DNA of 64,000 bases from Mytilus galloprovincialis (Eukaryota > Mollusca > Bivalvia > Mytilida > Mytilidae): the NCBI RefSeq assembly GCF_965363235.1, contig NC_134839.1, positions 114,198,517 to 114,262,516 of the forward strand, written 5' to 3'. Numbering within the stretch: position 1 is the stretch's first letter; every line of letters begins with the position of its first letter. Positions 20,282 through 32,320 of the stretch are shown piece by piece. The notes under the pieces are model-generated. The model was not told the DNA's origin. It saw only the letters and a program-made list of their open reading frames with translations, and made no database searches. Both the position numbers and the translations under genes were made by a program.

Positions 20282-23200
20282 TTATATAACACTTTGTACA
20301 ACAAAATCATTAAATCTAGCTGGAGGTCTTATATTTCGTTTTGGTCGACACGACTCCTGTACCAACTCCTCAACCTCCTCAACATTTTCAACTTCAATTA
20401 TGTCTGGTTCATGTGCCTCACTTGCATCGCATGAATCCTCTCCTCTCATTGATTGTGCAACCTTTTTCCTAAGTCTATCACAATGAACTATTTGTGATTG
20501 ATTATTCCTACCACAGTCCACTTGGTATAAAACTTCAGACACTTTTCCTAAGATCTGAAAGGGCCCTCTCCAGAAAGAAGTAAATTTAGGTGTACAACCT
20601 TTCTTCTTTTGTGGAAAGTAGACATATATCTTATCATCTTTTTCAAACCGTTCCCATGACGTCCGGCGGTCGTGATAGGTCTTTTGTCTGACTGCCGCAC
20701 CGTCGGAGTGTTTGCGCACTAAGGCATGTGCGTCCTCTAGTCTTTCGCGAAGTTCCCATACCCATATGTTTGAAGGGGTTGGTTTTATAGCTGGTGGCAT
20801 GCAATATATCAAGTCTAATGGAGTTACACTTTCCCTACCTAACATGAGCATGTTTGGGCTCATCCCAGTTGTCTCATGCTCTGTTGATCGGTAGGCCATC
20901 ATTACGTACGGGAGCTGTTTGTCCCAGTCCCTATGATTGTCTGATACATAAGCGCTGAGCATGTTTTCTAATGTTTGGTTGAACCGTTCTACCATACCAT
21001 CCGACTGGGGATGATATGGAGTGGTTCGAGTCTTTGTAATTCCTAAATGTCTGCACATTTCTTGAAACAATTTACTTTCATACTGCCTCCCTTGATCAGA
21101 GTGTATGTAATGGGGAACTCCAAATCTAGTAACAACCTCTTCAACAATGATTTTTGCAACAGTTTGTGCTTCCATGTTGGGCATTGGAAAAGCTTCCGTC
21201 CATTTTGTAAAATAGTCTGAGACAACTAGTATATACTTATTGCCATTTTCTGTTTCGGGAAGCTCGCCCAAAATGTCTGTTGCAATTCTTTGCATTGGAA
21301 CACCCGTTTTGACTAACTGCATTGGAGCCTGCTTCTTTTTAATTGGATGTTTTCGCTTCCAACATATTTCACATCCAGCAATGTATCGTCTTACGTCATT
21401 TTGCATGTCTGGCCAATAAAAATGTTGTCTAATTTTACTAAGAGTCTTTCTAACTCCTAAGTGACCAGATGTTTTAGTGTCATGACAAAAATGTAACACC
21501 TTCCGTCTTTGTTTTAGGGGTACAATAGCTTGTAAATAGGAAATGTAACATTCATACATTGTCCATTTCCTACATAGTAAACCATCATTGAGTGTTAATT
21601 TACTCAGTTGACTGTACAGATACTGAACAGCGTAGCTCTTGCCTGATACTTCTTCAAAACTTGGTTTTCTGTCAGTTTCAAGCCAAGTCTTAATTTCTTG
21701 TATATCAGAATCAGCACGTTGTGCATCTTTCATGCTTAAATTGTCTTCAACATCACCGTGTGATATTTGATTTCCTGATATAAGGCATATGACATTAGCA
21801 TCGTCGTCTTGATTTTCACAATGTGTACATTGTTTGCATGGCAAACGACTCAAAGGGTCTGCATTGTTATGTTTACGACCAGCTCTGTGTTGTATCTCCA
21901 TATCAAAGGAAAATAACACCTCAAGCCATCTTGCCATCTGCCCTTCAGGATTCTTAAAGTTAATGAGCCATTTCAAAGAGCTATGGTCCGTTCGTATTGT
22001 GAATTTCCTGCCAAGCAGATAATGTTTGAAGTACTGTGTAAAGCAAACAGCTGCCAACAGTTCTTTTCTTGTAACGCAGTATCTCCTCTCACTTTTTGTG
22101 AGACTTCTGCTTGCAAAAGCAATAACTCTTTCGTGTCCATGTTGTATTTGCGAAAGAACTGCTCCAATACTGTATGCGCTTGCATCAGTATCTAGAATGA
22201 AAGGTTGCTTGAAATCTGGATGTGCCAACACTGGTGCACTAGTCAAGAACCGTTTCAATTTGTCAAACGAACATTGACATTCATCTGTCCAAGCAAATGT
22301 CTTACCCTTTTGTGTAAGGCTGTGTAAAGGTTTTGCTATGCTACCAAAGTTTTCTATAAACCGGCGGTAGTAGCTGCAAAAACCTATGAATGATCTCAAC
22401 TCTGTAACAGTTGTTGGTTCTGGCCAGTTTTTGACAACCTCAATTTTCTTTGGGTCAGTTGAGATACCGTTTTCTGCAACAATGTGACCTAAGTATTTTA
22501 CCTGTTTTGCAAACAGTTTACATTTTCTTGGTTTGAGTATTAGATTTGCAGTTGAGAGTCTTTCAAAAACTGAACTAAGGTTTGTTAACATTTCATCAAA
22601 GGTTTTTCCGAAAATAATTACATCGTCTAAATATATTAAACAAACCTCCCATTGCAAACCTGCTAGTACGGTTTCCATCAATCGTTCAAAAGTGGCTGGG
22701 GCGTTGCAAAGTCCAAACGGCATCACTTGGAACTGAAATAGTCCTTTCCGTGTCGCAAAAGCGGTTTTAGGACGGTCATTACCCTCGACTTCTACTTGCC
22801 AGTATCCAGAACACATATCAATAGTACTGAACCACTTTGCTCCGGACAACTGATTCAATGAATCATCAATCCTGGGAAGAGGATATGCATCTTTGGTGGA
22901 AACTTTATTTAATCTACGATAGTCAACACAGAAGCGTGTCGATCCATCCTTTTTCTGAACAAGTACCACCCCTGATGCCCAAGGACTTGTTGACGGTTCT
23001 ATCACATTTTTATCTAGCATATCATTTATAGCCTGATCATACTCCCCCTGAAGATGATATGGAACTCTTCTGGGAGGTTCTCTTGTGGGCTTAGCATTTT
23101 GAACCTCAATACTATGTTTCACAATATTTGTCCTTCCGAAGTCTGCGTCATGTTTGGCAAATATGTGTGAAAACTTTTGTAAAAGTTTTCTAACTTTTGC

Positions 23201-25285
23201 AGCCTCGACCTTAGTTAAATCCTGTGCCGTTTCATTGTATAAATCTGTTAAATGTGAAGGGACAGGGGTTTCTGATGTTTGATTTAAATCAAAATTAGGT
23301 TCTGAAATTTTGTCAACCGGACTTACTTTAGCAATGATCGTTCCGCCGTACAAAGTTTGAATCTGTGAAGACAAATTCATAAGTCGAAGCGGAATGTTTT
23401 TACTTTTTGCAACAAGAGCCCTACCTACTATTGCTTTATCAGTTCTTTTATAGTCATCGGCAGGTTCAACAATCCCTACTTCAAATGAGTCAGGAACGTC
23501 ATCAGTTATAGCTCCATTCACAACAATCTCACTTCTAGGGGGAATATTAACAGTTTCTGATACTGCAACTCTATAACAGCCTATGTGACCTTGGACATAA
23601 AATCTAACTTCGTGTCCCTTGATAGTTAGAGTCCCCTTAGATATATTTATGTTAGCTTCTTGTGTCCTCAAGAAGTCTAACCCTAGTATACAGTCTACAT
23701 TAATGTCAGCAACTATGGCCGTGTTTGTACATTTGAACTTGTCAGTTTCAATTTCAAGTTCAGTTTTGCCTGACACATGCAAGGAATCTCCATTAGCTGT
23801 AATTATATCCCTTTCAGTTGGAATTATACGTGGCATATTTGACATTTTCTGAAACATTTTAGTGGAGATAACTGTAACTGTGGCCCCGGTATCTATTAAC
23901 AAGTCTGTGACAATTCCGTTTACTTTTGCTTTCAAGAACATACCTGCATCAGGAGATAGTTTATGGACCCCCACTTTTCCCGGTGTCAAATCTAAATTTT
24001 CATAGTTTTGGTTAGTATACCTTGTTTTAGGTTTGGTCTGATACCTAGGTTGCTGATAATTATATTGAAAGTTTGGATAAGTAGGACAGTCAAAAGCTCT
24101 GTGGCCTACCTCATCACAAGCATAGCACCTAAATGGAAAGGGCTGCGGGGCACCACCCTGCTTCCTACCTTTATTGTTTTGTTTCAAGTCTCTCATTTCT
24201 TTTTGCAACTCTATTAATGTCTCTGACATTGTTTTCAAAAGCTGACTTGTCATGTTGTCAGCACTGTGTCTATTTTCAGACGCAGTTCTTAAATATCCCT
24301 GACCTTCAATCCTTTTGCTTTCAGCTTTGTTAAAAGCCTCAAGCTCAACTGCATGTCTGATAGCGTCATTTAAATCAGTAGGTCTTGCCTGCTTTATTCG
24401 AAGCCTCATATCCGAATCTATTAACGAGTCTATGAACTGTTCTTTTGCCAATGTCTCCCGCACTTCGTTTGGTGCAGTTGCATATGCAAGGTTAGTTAAC
24501 CTTCTTATGTCTTGGCCCAACTCAGGCAACGTCTCTACAGCTCTCTGGTGTCTCTCTCTGAGCTGAGTTCTGTACAGCTCCGTTTGGTTAGACGGAGAAA
24601 AACGCTCTTCTAATGCCTTAACCAATTCTTTGAAATCTTGTCTAGACTCCTGGGTTAAGTTTCCCAAAACACCTTGAGCCTGACCCCTGAGAGAAACGGC
24701 CAAATACAGACCTTTCTCTTTGTCTGTCCAGTTATTAATTTGGGAACAGGCATCAAAATGTGACCTAAAGTCAAGCCAAGGACCTTTCCCATCATAGGTA
24801 GCAGTTTTAACTATGTTTTTATTTTTGTATCCATCCGAAGCATAGGATTGTTTATCTTCACAAAACTCGGTATCACGAGTTAAACCAGTTTTACTTGCTC
24901 TTTTTGTGACAAATTTGTCATTAATTGGGAATTGTAATTGTTCAATAAAATGTTTTTCTGTAGCAGGTGTTGATGTTTCAAACCTGACTGAAGATCTAGG
25001 TCGGGCTCCTAAACCGCCTCCATTTACACTACTACTTACATTTTTTTCATAAATCGGAGAGTTTGTTTGTTTTGACAATTGTTCGGAACGCCTGACTGAA
25101 CCTATCCCCGAATCACTATGTCTAAACACTGTTCGGGGTGTATCAACATGGGAAATTGATCTGTCTTTAACATGCCGATATTTTTCTAATTCGGCAGTTA
25201 AAATATCTATTTCCTGACTTAACTGTTCCTCAGTTAAACTTATGTCAGGATCATATAAAACACTATCTTTCCTATTTGAATTCAT
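20282..25285 (-). CDS. Ty3/gypsy gag-pol polyprotein
   Basis: 1667 codons from ATG 25285, with no stop or frameshift between gag and pol. Order: gag with one CCHC knuckle (CYACDEVGHRAFDC, near residue 386); aspartic protease (LLIDTGATVTVIS, near 463); reverse transcriptase with the active box YLDDV near 883; RNase H (FILDTDASAYSIGAV near 1030); integrase with an HHCC zinc domain (about 1268-1305), a DDE core (TDILGE about 1338, HSDQG about 1398, DGMVERFN about 1432) and a GPY/F-like module near 1575. All catalytic residues I can check are present. Exact gypsy clade cannot be resolved by eye. A poly-A-like stretch in the sense strand (20195-20255) separates it from the accessory ORF. Confidence 0.96.
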   Translation of the reverse strand: MNSNRKDSVLYDPDISLTEEQLSQEIDILTAELEKYRHVKDRSISHVDTPRTVFRHSDSGIGSVRRSEQLSKQTNSPIYEKNVSSSVNGGGLGARPRSSVRFETSTPATEKHFIEQLQFPINDKFVTKRASKTGLTRDTEFCEDKQSYASDGYKNKNIVKTATYDGKGPWLDFRSHFDACSQINNWTDKEKGLYLAVSLRGQAQGVLGNLTQESRQDFKELVKALEERFSPSNQTELYRTQLRERHQRAVETLPELGQDIRRLTNLAYATAPNEVRETLAKEQFIDSLIDSDMRLRIKQARPTDLNDAIRHAVELEAFNKAESKRIEGQGYLRTASENRHSADNMTSQLLKTMSETLIELQKEMRDLKQNNKGRKQGGAPQPFPFRCYACDEVGHRAFDCPTYPNFQYNYQQPRYQTKPKTRYTNQNYENLDLTPGKVGVHKLSPDAGMFLKAKVNGIVTDLLIDTGATVTVISTKMFQKMSNMPRIIPTERDIITANGDSLHVSGKTELEIETDKFKCTNTAIVADINVDCILGLDFLRTQEANINISKGTLTIKGHEVRFYVQGHIGCYRVAVSETVNIPPRSEIVVNGAITDDVPDSFEVGIVEPADDYKRTDKAIVGRALVAKSKNIPLRLMNLSSQIQTLYGGTIIAKVSPVDKISEPNFDLNQTSETPVPSHLTDLYNETAQDLTKVEAAKVRKLLQKFSHIFAKHDADFGRTNIVKHSIEVQNAKPTREPPRRVPYHLQGEYDQAINDMLDKNVIEPSTSPWASGVVLVQKKDGSTRFCVDYRRLNKVSTKDAYPLPRIDDSLNQLSGAKWFSTIDMCSGYWQVEVEGNDRPKTAFATRKGLFQFQVMPFGLCNAPATFERLMETVLAGLQWEVCLIYLDDVIIFGKTFDEMLTNLSSVFERLSTANLILKPRKCKLFAKQVKYLGHIVAENGISTDPKKIEVVKNWPEPTTVTELRSFIGFCSYYRRFIENFGSIAKPLHSLTQKGKTFAWTDECQCSFDKLKRFLTSAPVLAHPDFKQPFILDTDASAYSIGAVLSQIQHGHERVIAFASRSLTKSERRYCVTRKELLAAVCFTQYFKHYLLGRKFTIRTDHSSLKWLINFKNPEGQMARWLEVLFSFDMEIQHRAGRKHNNADPLSRLPCKQCTHCENQDDDANVICLISGNQISHGDVEDNLSMKDAQRADSDIQEIKTWLETDRKPSFEEVSGKSYAVQYLYSQLSKLTLNDGLLCRKWTMYECYISYLQAIVPLKQRRKVLHFCHDTKTSGHLGVRKTLSKIRQHFYWPDMQNDVRRYIAGCEICWKRKHPIKKKQAPMQLVKTGVPMQRIATDILGELPETENGNKYILVVSDYFTKWTEAFPMPNMEAQTVAKIIVEEVVTRFGVPHYIHSDQGRQYESKLFQEMCRHLGITKTRTTPYHPQSDGMVERFNQTLENMLSAYVSDNHRDWDKQLPYVMMAYRSTEHETTGMSPNMLMLGRESVTPLDLIYCMPPAIKPTPSNIWVWELRERLEDAHALVRKHSDGAAVRQKTYHDRRTSWERFEKDDKIYVYFPQKKKGCTPKFTSFWRGPFQILGKVSEVLYQVDCGRNNQSQIVHCDRLRKKVAQSMRGEDSCDASEAHEPDIIEVENVEEVEELVQESCRPKRNIRPPARFNDFVVQSVI

Positions 25286-25363
25286 GATAACATACAATTT
25301 ATATATATATATACAAAATACGCTTGAGAAATGCTAGACAAATCCCACCGCTAAGCCACCATT

Positions 25364-26410
25364 TGTAACGTGTAACCGGGCGGGGACGTTTAGATATTTT
25401 TATCCTCGGGTTCGTACCAGTTTCCTGGGATTTGAAAAGCAATTCAAAAGTTCTAAAGTCAATAAAAAGTTTACACTATCACTATCAAATATGAAACAAA
25501 TACTATACTACATAAAACGAATTTCAACACCTATCAACCTAACCCGAACTTGTTGAATTGAAAACTGTTTAAAAACACTTTCAGTCTAATACTGTTTAAA
25601 ACCAACAGTTTGAAACTATAGTCTGAAACCTAAATGTATCGAACTGGTTTGAAACATAAATGTATGAAACTGGTCTGAAACATAAATGTATGGAACGGGT
25701 CTGAAACCTAAATGTATGAAACTGGTCTGACGGTTTGGAACTGGTCTGAAACCTAAATGTTTGGAACTGGTCTGAAACCTAAATGTTTGGAACTAGTCTG
25801 AGACCTAAATGTTTGGAACTGGTCTGAAACCGAAATGTATCAACGGGCTGAAACCTGAATAAAACGAATGTATGGAAACTATTCAAACTGTTGTAAACTT
25901 TCGACGTATGAACTTTATTAAAATATATTTATATAACTGTTGGACAGGGTAGCACTAAGGTATGGTTTAACAGCAAACACTCACTGCAATAGTGAGAGAT
26001 GTGGAACGCAAAACCTTAGCACTAACCCTGTTTATACAACTTCTACGGAACCGAAACTATTTATATTTTCTCAACAGGTTTCAAACACTCCACTTTGTTT
26101 GACAAATCCTGCTTCTCGTCTTCAAACATTAACGGTCCTACCTTTCTAGTCTTCTTCTATCAACGTCTCCGATAAGAATGACAATTTACACTGAATAGCT
26201 ACCTACTATTTATACTTCTAACGCGGACCTCGAAGAGAGCACCCTAGCAACAACTGTACAGGTAAAGCGTCTGATAGCAACCAAGGATAAAGGGGTGATT
26301 TTAGATACAGTTTTCAACGATAAAAAGATGATATGGGAAACTAATAGAGATATCGGAAAATATATAACTGTAGAACTATTATTATATTCTTAAACAGTAA
26401 ATTCGTAACA
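25364..26410 (-). repeat. 5' LTR of the gypsy element
   Basis: 1047 bp, matching 17587-18633 and carrying the same tandem repeats, TATA-like box and hairpin. It would drive transcription of the element toward lower coordinates. Confidence 0.95.
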
Positions 26411-26414
26411 ATTA

Positions 26415-27589
26415 TAAGAGAATAAGAATTTAAGAAAAGATTTATATAGAATTATATACATGTACATAAAAAAAATATTGAAAAAAGTTTGTATAAACCA
26501 TCGCACTTCTCTGTAACCACTACATTTGTAGTTGTTTACAAAATAATGTTATTAATGTTTAAAATCAGTTTTAATATAACTGTTTCAGGAACAAACACGA
26601 TATAAATTCTGGAATGATCTACAATGTATAATTTAAACTTATGTACATGTAGTATTCTAGAAGTTTCCCTTCTTCAGTTTTCTAAGAGTTTCCTTTTTAC
26701 AATGTTCTAGCTATAGAAGTTTCCATGACAACTATATATACCAAGTATAATATATGCAGACACCGAAATTAGACTTATCAAACAGATATTAATACATTTG
26801 CATTCTTAAAAGTTCTCTTGGAGTTGTTGGATTGACATTTAAATTTTTCGTTAACCACATCATGAACTTTAAGTTAAGAGATCCAGACATACATTTTAAC
26901 AATTAAAGTTAACATTTTAATTTGTAAAATACTTCTTGTAAAATTGTATACAGTATAATACATTTGTATATATGTTCTTAGTTTACAATGTTCAAAGGAA
27001 CATAACATATTTATGTGCTTAAATTTAGCTTGCTGTAACCTTCTTGTACAACTCTACCCCTCATTTCTGTTCTAAACTTACTCATATTGTTATATGACAA
27101 CACTATTTCTGATACTAACAGTGACCATTTCAATTTATTCATCATAATTAACAATTAATGTAAACCTCTATAAATGTTTTTTCATCAAACAAGAATGTCC
27201 TAAACACTGCTCCTATAACACTTCCCCATATCAAATCTATACAATAAACATTAGGCCATAAAAAAGAATAGGTTTGTTTTCCCAAACCCTACCTACCCAG
27301 AAAAAAGCTGCCTACTCAAATTCTTTTATTGTCCTGATTTGAAGTTTTTTTTTAATCAGATAAGCATGATGACTAATAAACATCTGATACTTCAATTTCT
27401 TAAAAAAAAAGAAAAAAAGAATGAAAATGCCTACCTACCTACCCACCCACTGTCTCAACTTTAGGTAGGGTTTGGGCAAACCAAAATATTTTTAATTGTG
27501 GCCTTACAAATCCGTATACTTAAGGTTAAAATACTCATTCACTGCACATATTTAACATGTTTAAAATTATTAATTTAATTTATTTTTAG
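26415..27589. other. Region upstream of the PHOSPHO2-like coding exon
   Basis: No ORF. The first coding exon begins exactly at an acceptor (TTTTTAG then ATG), so a noncoding first exon should lie upstream, probably in this stretch; I cannot place it. It contains the MITE at 27251-27506. Confidence 0.5.
27251..27506. mobile_element. MITE-like element with about 44-bp imperfect inverted ends
   Basis: Left end TTAGGCCATAAAAAAG continues to CCCAAACCCTACCT. The right end is its approximate inverse (AGGTAGGGTTTGGG to GGCCTTA). The centre is rich in CCTACC. Confidence 0.7.
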
Positions 27590-30500
27590 ATGGAAAATTC
27601 AAGAAAAATGTTGCTTGCAATTGACTTTGATCATACCCTTATAGATGAAAACAGTGATTTATGGGTGAAGAGATTAGCACCAGATGGGAAACTCCCTGAT
27701 CACATTGAGGCTCTGTATAGTTCAACAGGATGGACAGAGTACATGGGATCTATTTTTCAATATTTATATGATATTGGTATGTTCTTATTTGATTTATATC
27801 ATGAACATAATTATACTTATCACAATTAATGCCAGTTATATATGAAGGACTCTGAACTGCGATGGTACTCCGAATCACGATGGTCACGCTGAGGTGTGAT
27901 GGTTTGATGCTGAAGTGCGTTTTTGGAAAGATTGGAACTTGTTCTAAATCTTTCCTTAGGTACTGGCCTCCCTAACAACACAACAGGTTAGCTACTATTT
28001 CTGCATGTATTCACACTGAAATATAGTTCCCTTAGTTCTCATGTATGTGCACATAATACACATATAAACTGTAAAAAATGGGTATATTTATGGAGCAGTA
28101 CATTCAAGAATGTATGTAATTAAGGTGTGTTGATGTGCAGGCTTTTTTAAAGCATTTTGATTAGGTAATTGAGTATTGATATAATACTAGTATGATTGAC
28201 AACTGTCATTATCACCAAACAATCAGGGACAAGGTGGACCTTAAATTACAATGGCCTACCTCCTAAACTGTCAATCAAATTGACCACATTACTTATCAAC
28301 ATCAGTGTTACATAATTATACAGACCCAATATACATTTCAATACACAAATATTTGACCTCATAATTGAATACACAAATGTATATATCATGCATATTAGAT
28401 GCTTGATATATAAGGATAATAGATTTATTTATTGCCTATTACTTTTGATCTACATTACATAAAGTTATTCTGTAAATTATGTCTGAAAGATAAAGGATTA
28501 ATTAAGGATTAACACGATCTTTAAAAAAAAAATGAAATATAAATATGAATATATAAAAGGTATTCAAGTTAGGCCTATAATTTACTCGATAAACCAATAA
28601 TCATCTGTAATAAATCAACAATTTAGGTCAGTTCACTTTTTTTTTATCAGAAATTGGCTGGAAACAGTTTTAAAATTTTAAAACTTTTAATTATAACAAA
28701 CCATTTTTTATTAATTTATTCCCCATCAATCATTATGTCTATTTTAGTCATTTGAATTTTTATAAGAAGTGAAGATATATTTTTGCTATCAAGAAAAATC
28801 AGCATTTCAATAAAATAAGTTTTTTTTTAATTTGTTTTCAATGCCCTGTGCTGAATTAATACTTTATAAATTGATCAAAAAGCACTCTACAACTCTTAAT
28901 CTTCAATGTCATATAACTTAATGTTTCAACTAACAAAATGCCCCAAAACAACATTTCATGATTATTTTTGTTGACACTTTAAAGTTCTTAGCTGTTGGTC
29001 TAGAACTTATATATGTCTTACAAGGATTTGGTAACATTTACTAGAAGAATTTTTGATTTGCAATTTTTTTTTTTTAAACATGTTCAAAACAGGCCACATT
29101 TATATTTGGATTAAATTATATTGCAGTTTGAATAAAATTGTGCAAATAAAGAGACTCATATTATTTAATTTGAGCTCATTTTATCTTGATACTGGAAAAG
29201 CACTTTTATTCCTGCTAGAGACCTGCTGTTTATGCAATTTTCAGCAATACTGTTTTATTGATGTTCTTTTGTCCGCACCATACCTTTATATGTAATTATT
29301 CAAACTCATCTTCCAATCTTTCCACATGTGCTATCCAGCACTTTGATTTATCACGCTGAAGTGCAATGGATGCATTGTGACGCTATCTTGTTGATAGTAA
29401 CACTGAGGTGCGATGGTGGTCATGCTGAAGTGTGTTTTTTATCACGCTCAAGTGCGATGGTGGCATTGTGACGCTATCTTGTTGATAGTAACGTCGATGT
29501 GTGATGATGGTCACGCTGAAGTGCTATGGTCTATACAAACTTTTTTCAATGTTTTTTATATGTCGATGTAGAATACTATTTGTATGTGAGAAGCAGTTTT
29601 CCATGTTTTTAAGTTGATTTGGGGTGGGGCTTTAAAATTAAATAACAACAGCAAATGGGAGATTGGTGAAAAGTTAACATTCTGTAGCATTTTTTTTAAA
29701 TCTACAAAAGTTCCTCTTTACATATACGGTGGAGCATGACATTCTTTAAATTTAAATATGTACGGGTTAGCAGACATACTCTCTGTATTATAATATGATG
29801 GTAAACAATGATCTTATAAGAGAAACAAAGTACAGATATTAAATGTTATGTCCACAAAAAAGTCTTATAGAAAATCTTAAGAGGAAATCTTTTGAAAGCT
29901 CTGTAGCTATAATAGATCTAGGTTCTCTTCATTAGGCCCAAAGATGGCATTGTGGTAATCTAGACTCACCAATGCTAATAATGTTCCTTTTAGTATTTAT
30001 TTAATTATCTATAATCAGAATTGTTTCCATAACTATATATATATACATAACTAAGTATTTTACTATTTGGTACTATGTATACTTCGGCATTTTATTTATA
30101 ATAGTTCCTTAAGCTTAGTACCTTCAAGTCACCTTACATAAATTTTATTGGTAAGTCTTTTGATCTATTTTTTTTTTCAGGAATAAAAGAAGATGACATA
30201 AGAAAGTGTATGGAAGAAATTCTGTTAACAGAAGGCATGGCAGACTTATTAAAATACTGTAACGACAAAAGTTATGAAATAATAATAATATCTGATTCTA
30301 ACTCAGTTTTCATAGATATGATTCTAGAGCATACACAATTACAAAAAATGGTGACTAAAGTATTCACAAATCCTGCTTTCTTTGATGATACTGGATGTCT
30401 AAAAATAGAATATTATCACCATCAAGACTGGTGTGACTTGAGTACCATAAATCTATGTAAAGGGAATATTTTACAAAGTTATTTAGAAAAGCGAGGAGAA

Positions 30501-30749
30501 GAAGGAATTAACTTTGATTATATCTTCTACATAGGAGATGGAACTAATGATTTCTGTCCAGCTTTAACATTAAAGGAAACAGATTATGTGTGTCCAAGAA
30601 TTAATTTCAGATTATGGAAGAAAATTCAGAAATTGAAAAATCCAGAATCCTCAGAATCTTCAAAGGAAGAATTACCTCAACTGAAAGCTCAAATACTGAA
30701 CTGGAGTAGTGGATTAGACATACTTGAACAAATTAAACAACTGGAGTAA
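27590..30749 (+). CDS. PHOSPHO2: PHOSPHO2-like HAD-superfamily phosphatase, two coding exons
   Basis: Exons 27590-27776 and 30181-30749, spliced at GGTATGT and TTTTTTCAG, giving 251 residues against about 240 in the vertebrate family. Family activity is dephosphorylation of small phosphomonoesters; PHOSPHO2 acts on pyridoxal 5'-phosphate, PHOSPHO1 on phosphoethanolamine and phosphocholine. HAD motif I is DFDHT (nucleophile D12, acid D14), motif II is SDSNS at 100-104, a conserved Lys in NLCK is at 156 and motif IV is GDGTND at 181-186. The C-terminal WSSGLDIL block favours PHOSPHO2, but substrate cannot be decided from sequence. Cytosolic, with no signal peptide. The 2.4-kb intron holds short tandem repeats. 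Confidence 0.9.
29340..29540. repeat. Tandem repeat of CACGCTGAAGTGCGATGG-like units in the PHOSPHO2-like intron
   Basis: Two copies of about 110 bp, each with GACGCTATCTTGTTGATAGT and several GCTGAAGTGCGATGGT-like sub-units. Related single units occur at 27855-27930. Confidence 0.8.
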
Positions 30750-30912
30750 TTCAGTTCTGTGACATGTTGCATTTCCATAGCCAGTTATTTAATAAAAAAT
30801 TAAACATCCTATTATTCAGTATCTTTAAATATATAATGGAGGGAATAGACTATATATTTTAGATCAATATGAAACAAAAATATGGTATGATTGATAATGA
30901 GACAAAATAATA

Positions 30913-31232
30913 TTTAACTAAATGGTAAACCTATTTAACTAAATGGTAAACCTAGTTAACTAAATGGTAAACCTAGTTAACTAAATGGTAAACCTATTTA
31001 ACTAAATGGTGGTAAACCTAGTTAACTAAATGGTAAACCTATTTAACTAAATGGTAAACCTAGTTAACTAAATGGGAAACCTAGTTAACTAAATGGTAAA
31101 CCTATTTAACTAAATGGTAAACCTAGTTAACTTAATGGTAAACCTATTTAACTTAATGGTAAACCTATTTAACTAAATGGTAAACCTATTTAACTAAATG
31201 GTAAACCTATTAAATGGTAAACCTAGTTAACT
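30913..31232. repeat. 20-bp minisatellite downstream of the PHOSPHO2-like gene
   Basis: About 16 copies of TTAACTAAATGGTAAACCTA, alternating CTAG and CTAT at the unit junctions. Confidence 0.95.
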
Positions 31233-31555
31233 GATACAGGTACATAAATTAATTATATTTATATTCAGTCTTTTTATAGTTATTTGGTCCATAAACACTG
31301 ATACAGTTGCATAAATTCATCATATTTTATATTCAGTCTTTTTTATAGTTACTTGGTCGATAAAAACACTGATACAGTTACATAAATTCATCATATTTTA
31401 TATTCAGTCTTTTTTATAGTTATTTGGTCGATAAAAAAACTGATACAGTTACAAAAATTCATCATACTTTTCACCAGTTCTTTTTTATAGTTATTTGGTC
31501 CATAAACACTGATACAGTTTCATAATTACATCATACTTATCTTCTTTTTATTCAC
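31233..31555. repeat. About 72-bp tandem repeat
   Basis: Four diverged units sharing CTGATACAGTTACATAAATT and TATAGTTATTTGGTC, directly following the 20-bp minisatellite. Confidence 0.85.
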
Positions 31556-32031
31556 AGGAAGATTGACTATCCAACAAGTGCCTGTGTTTTTATGCCACAC
31601 TTCAGTGCATAATGTTTTGATACGACCGCAAAAAAGAGTTTGTGGTTTTAAATTGGTAGCACGTTGTCGTTGTCAGCGAAGACAGTTGGTTTCCTGACAA
31701 TAACTTTAGTATAAATAAATAGAAATCTATGAAATTTAAACACAATGTTAATAACCACAGAAGGAAGGTTGGGAGTAATTTTTGGGGTTATGGTCCAATC
31801 AGTTTTGTAATTAAGGCCCAAAAAGAGGCCCACAAAAGCATTTTTCTAGTTTCCAGACAATAACTTGGGTTTAAAAGTGTATGGATCACTCTGAAATCAT
31901 ACCACAATTTTTTATACCACAAAGGGATGGTTAGGATTGGCTTTAGGGGTTATGGGTCTAGCTGTTGAGGAATTAGGGGCAAAAGAGGGCGAGGGAAACA
32001 AGGGTTTCTTGGCTAATAGACAATTAAGACA

Positions 32032-32112
32032 ATTTTAAAGCAGTGTAAGGGAGGTAATCCAAATATATTGAGATAATCCAAACATATTACCTCCCTTACA
32101 CTGCTTTAAAAT
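32032..32112. repeat. Perfect 27-bp inverted repeat with 27-bp loop
   Basis: Arms 32032-32058 and 32086-32112 are exact reverse complements (core CAGTGTAAGGGAGGTAAT). Confidence 0.93.
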
Positions 32113-32183
32113 CATATAATAGAACTTTTGTATTGTCTTGGGGTGATTAGCTGTCAATTTACTTTTAAAGAAGTTACTATTAA

Positions 32184-32320
32184 CATAGGCAGATCCAGGG
32201 GGCCTGGGGGCCTTCGGCCCCCCCCCCCCCCTTGTGGAAAAAAATTGGTTGAACATATATGGAATCATTGAAGCATGACTGGAGCGGGCCCCCCTAGGAA
32301 AAGTTCTGGATCCGCCACTG
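32184..32320. mobile_element. MITE of the CAGTGGCGGATCC family, copy b
   Basis: Ends CATAGGCAGATCCAG and CTGGATCCGCCACTG, G/C homopolymer centre, ATTAA duplicated on both sides (32179-32183, 32321-32325). Confidence 0.85.

Larger units (their letters stand above)
17587..26410 (-). mobile_element. Ty3/gypsy LTR retrotransposon, apparently full length, with an accessory ORF
   Basis: Two 1047-bp LTRs (17587-18633 and 25364-26410) with no difference seen by eye, in a flanking ATTA duplication (17583-17586 and 26411-26414). Inside the 5' LTR (minus strand), after two bases, is TGGTGGCTTAGCGGTGGGA, a plausible primer-binding site. Before the 3' LTR is a purine-rich tract (GGAGGCGTGGGTAG). Gag-pol is one uninterrupted frame, followed by a zinc-finger ORF. 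Matched LTRs and open frames suggest a recent insertion. Confidence 0.95.

Noticed and set aside
20282..25285. Gypsy element as a retrovirus
   Set aside because: No envelope-like ORF is present, so only an LTR retrotransposon is supported.
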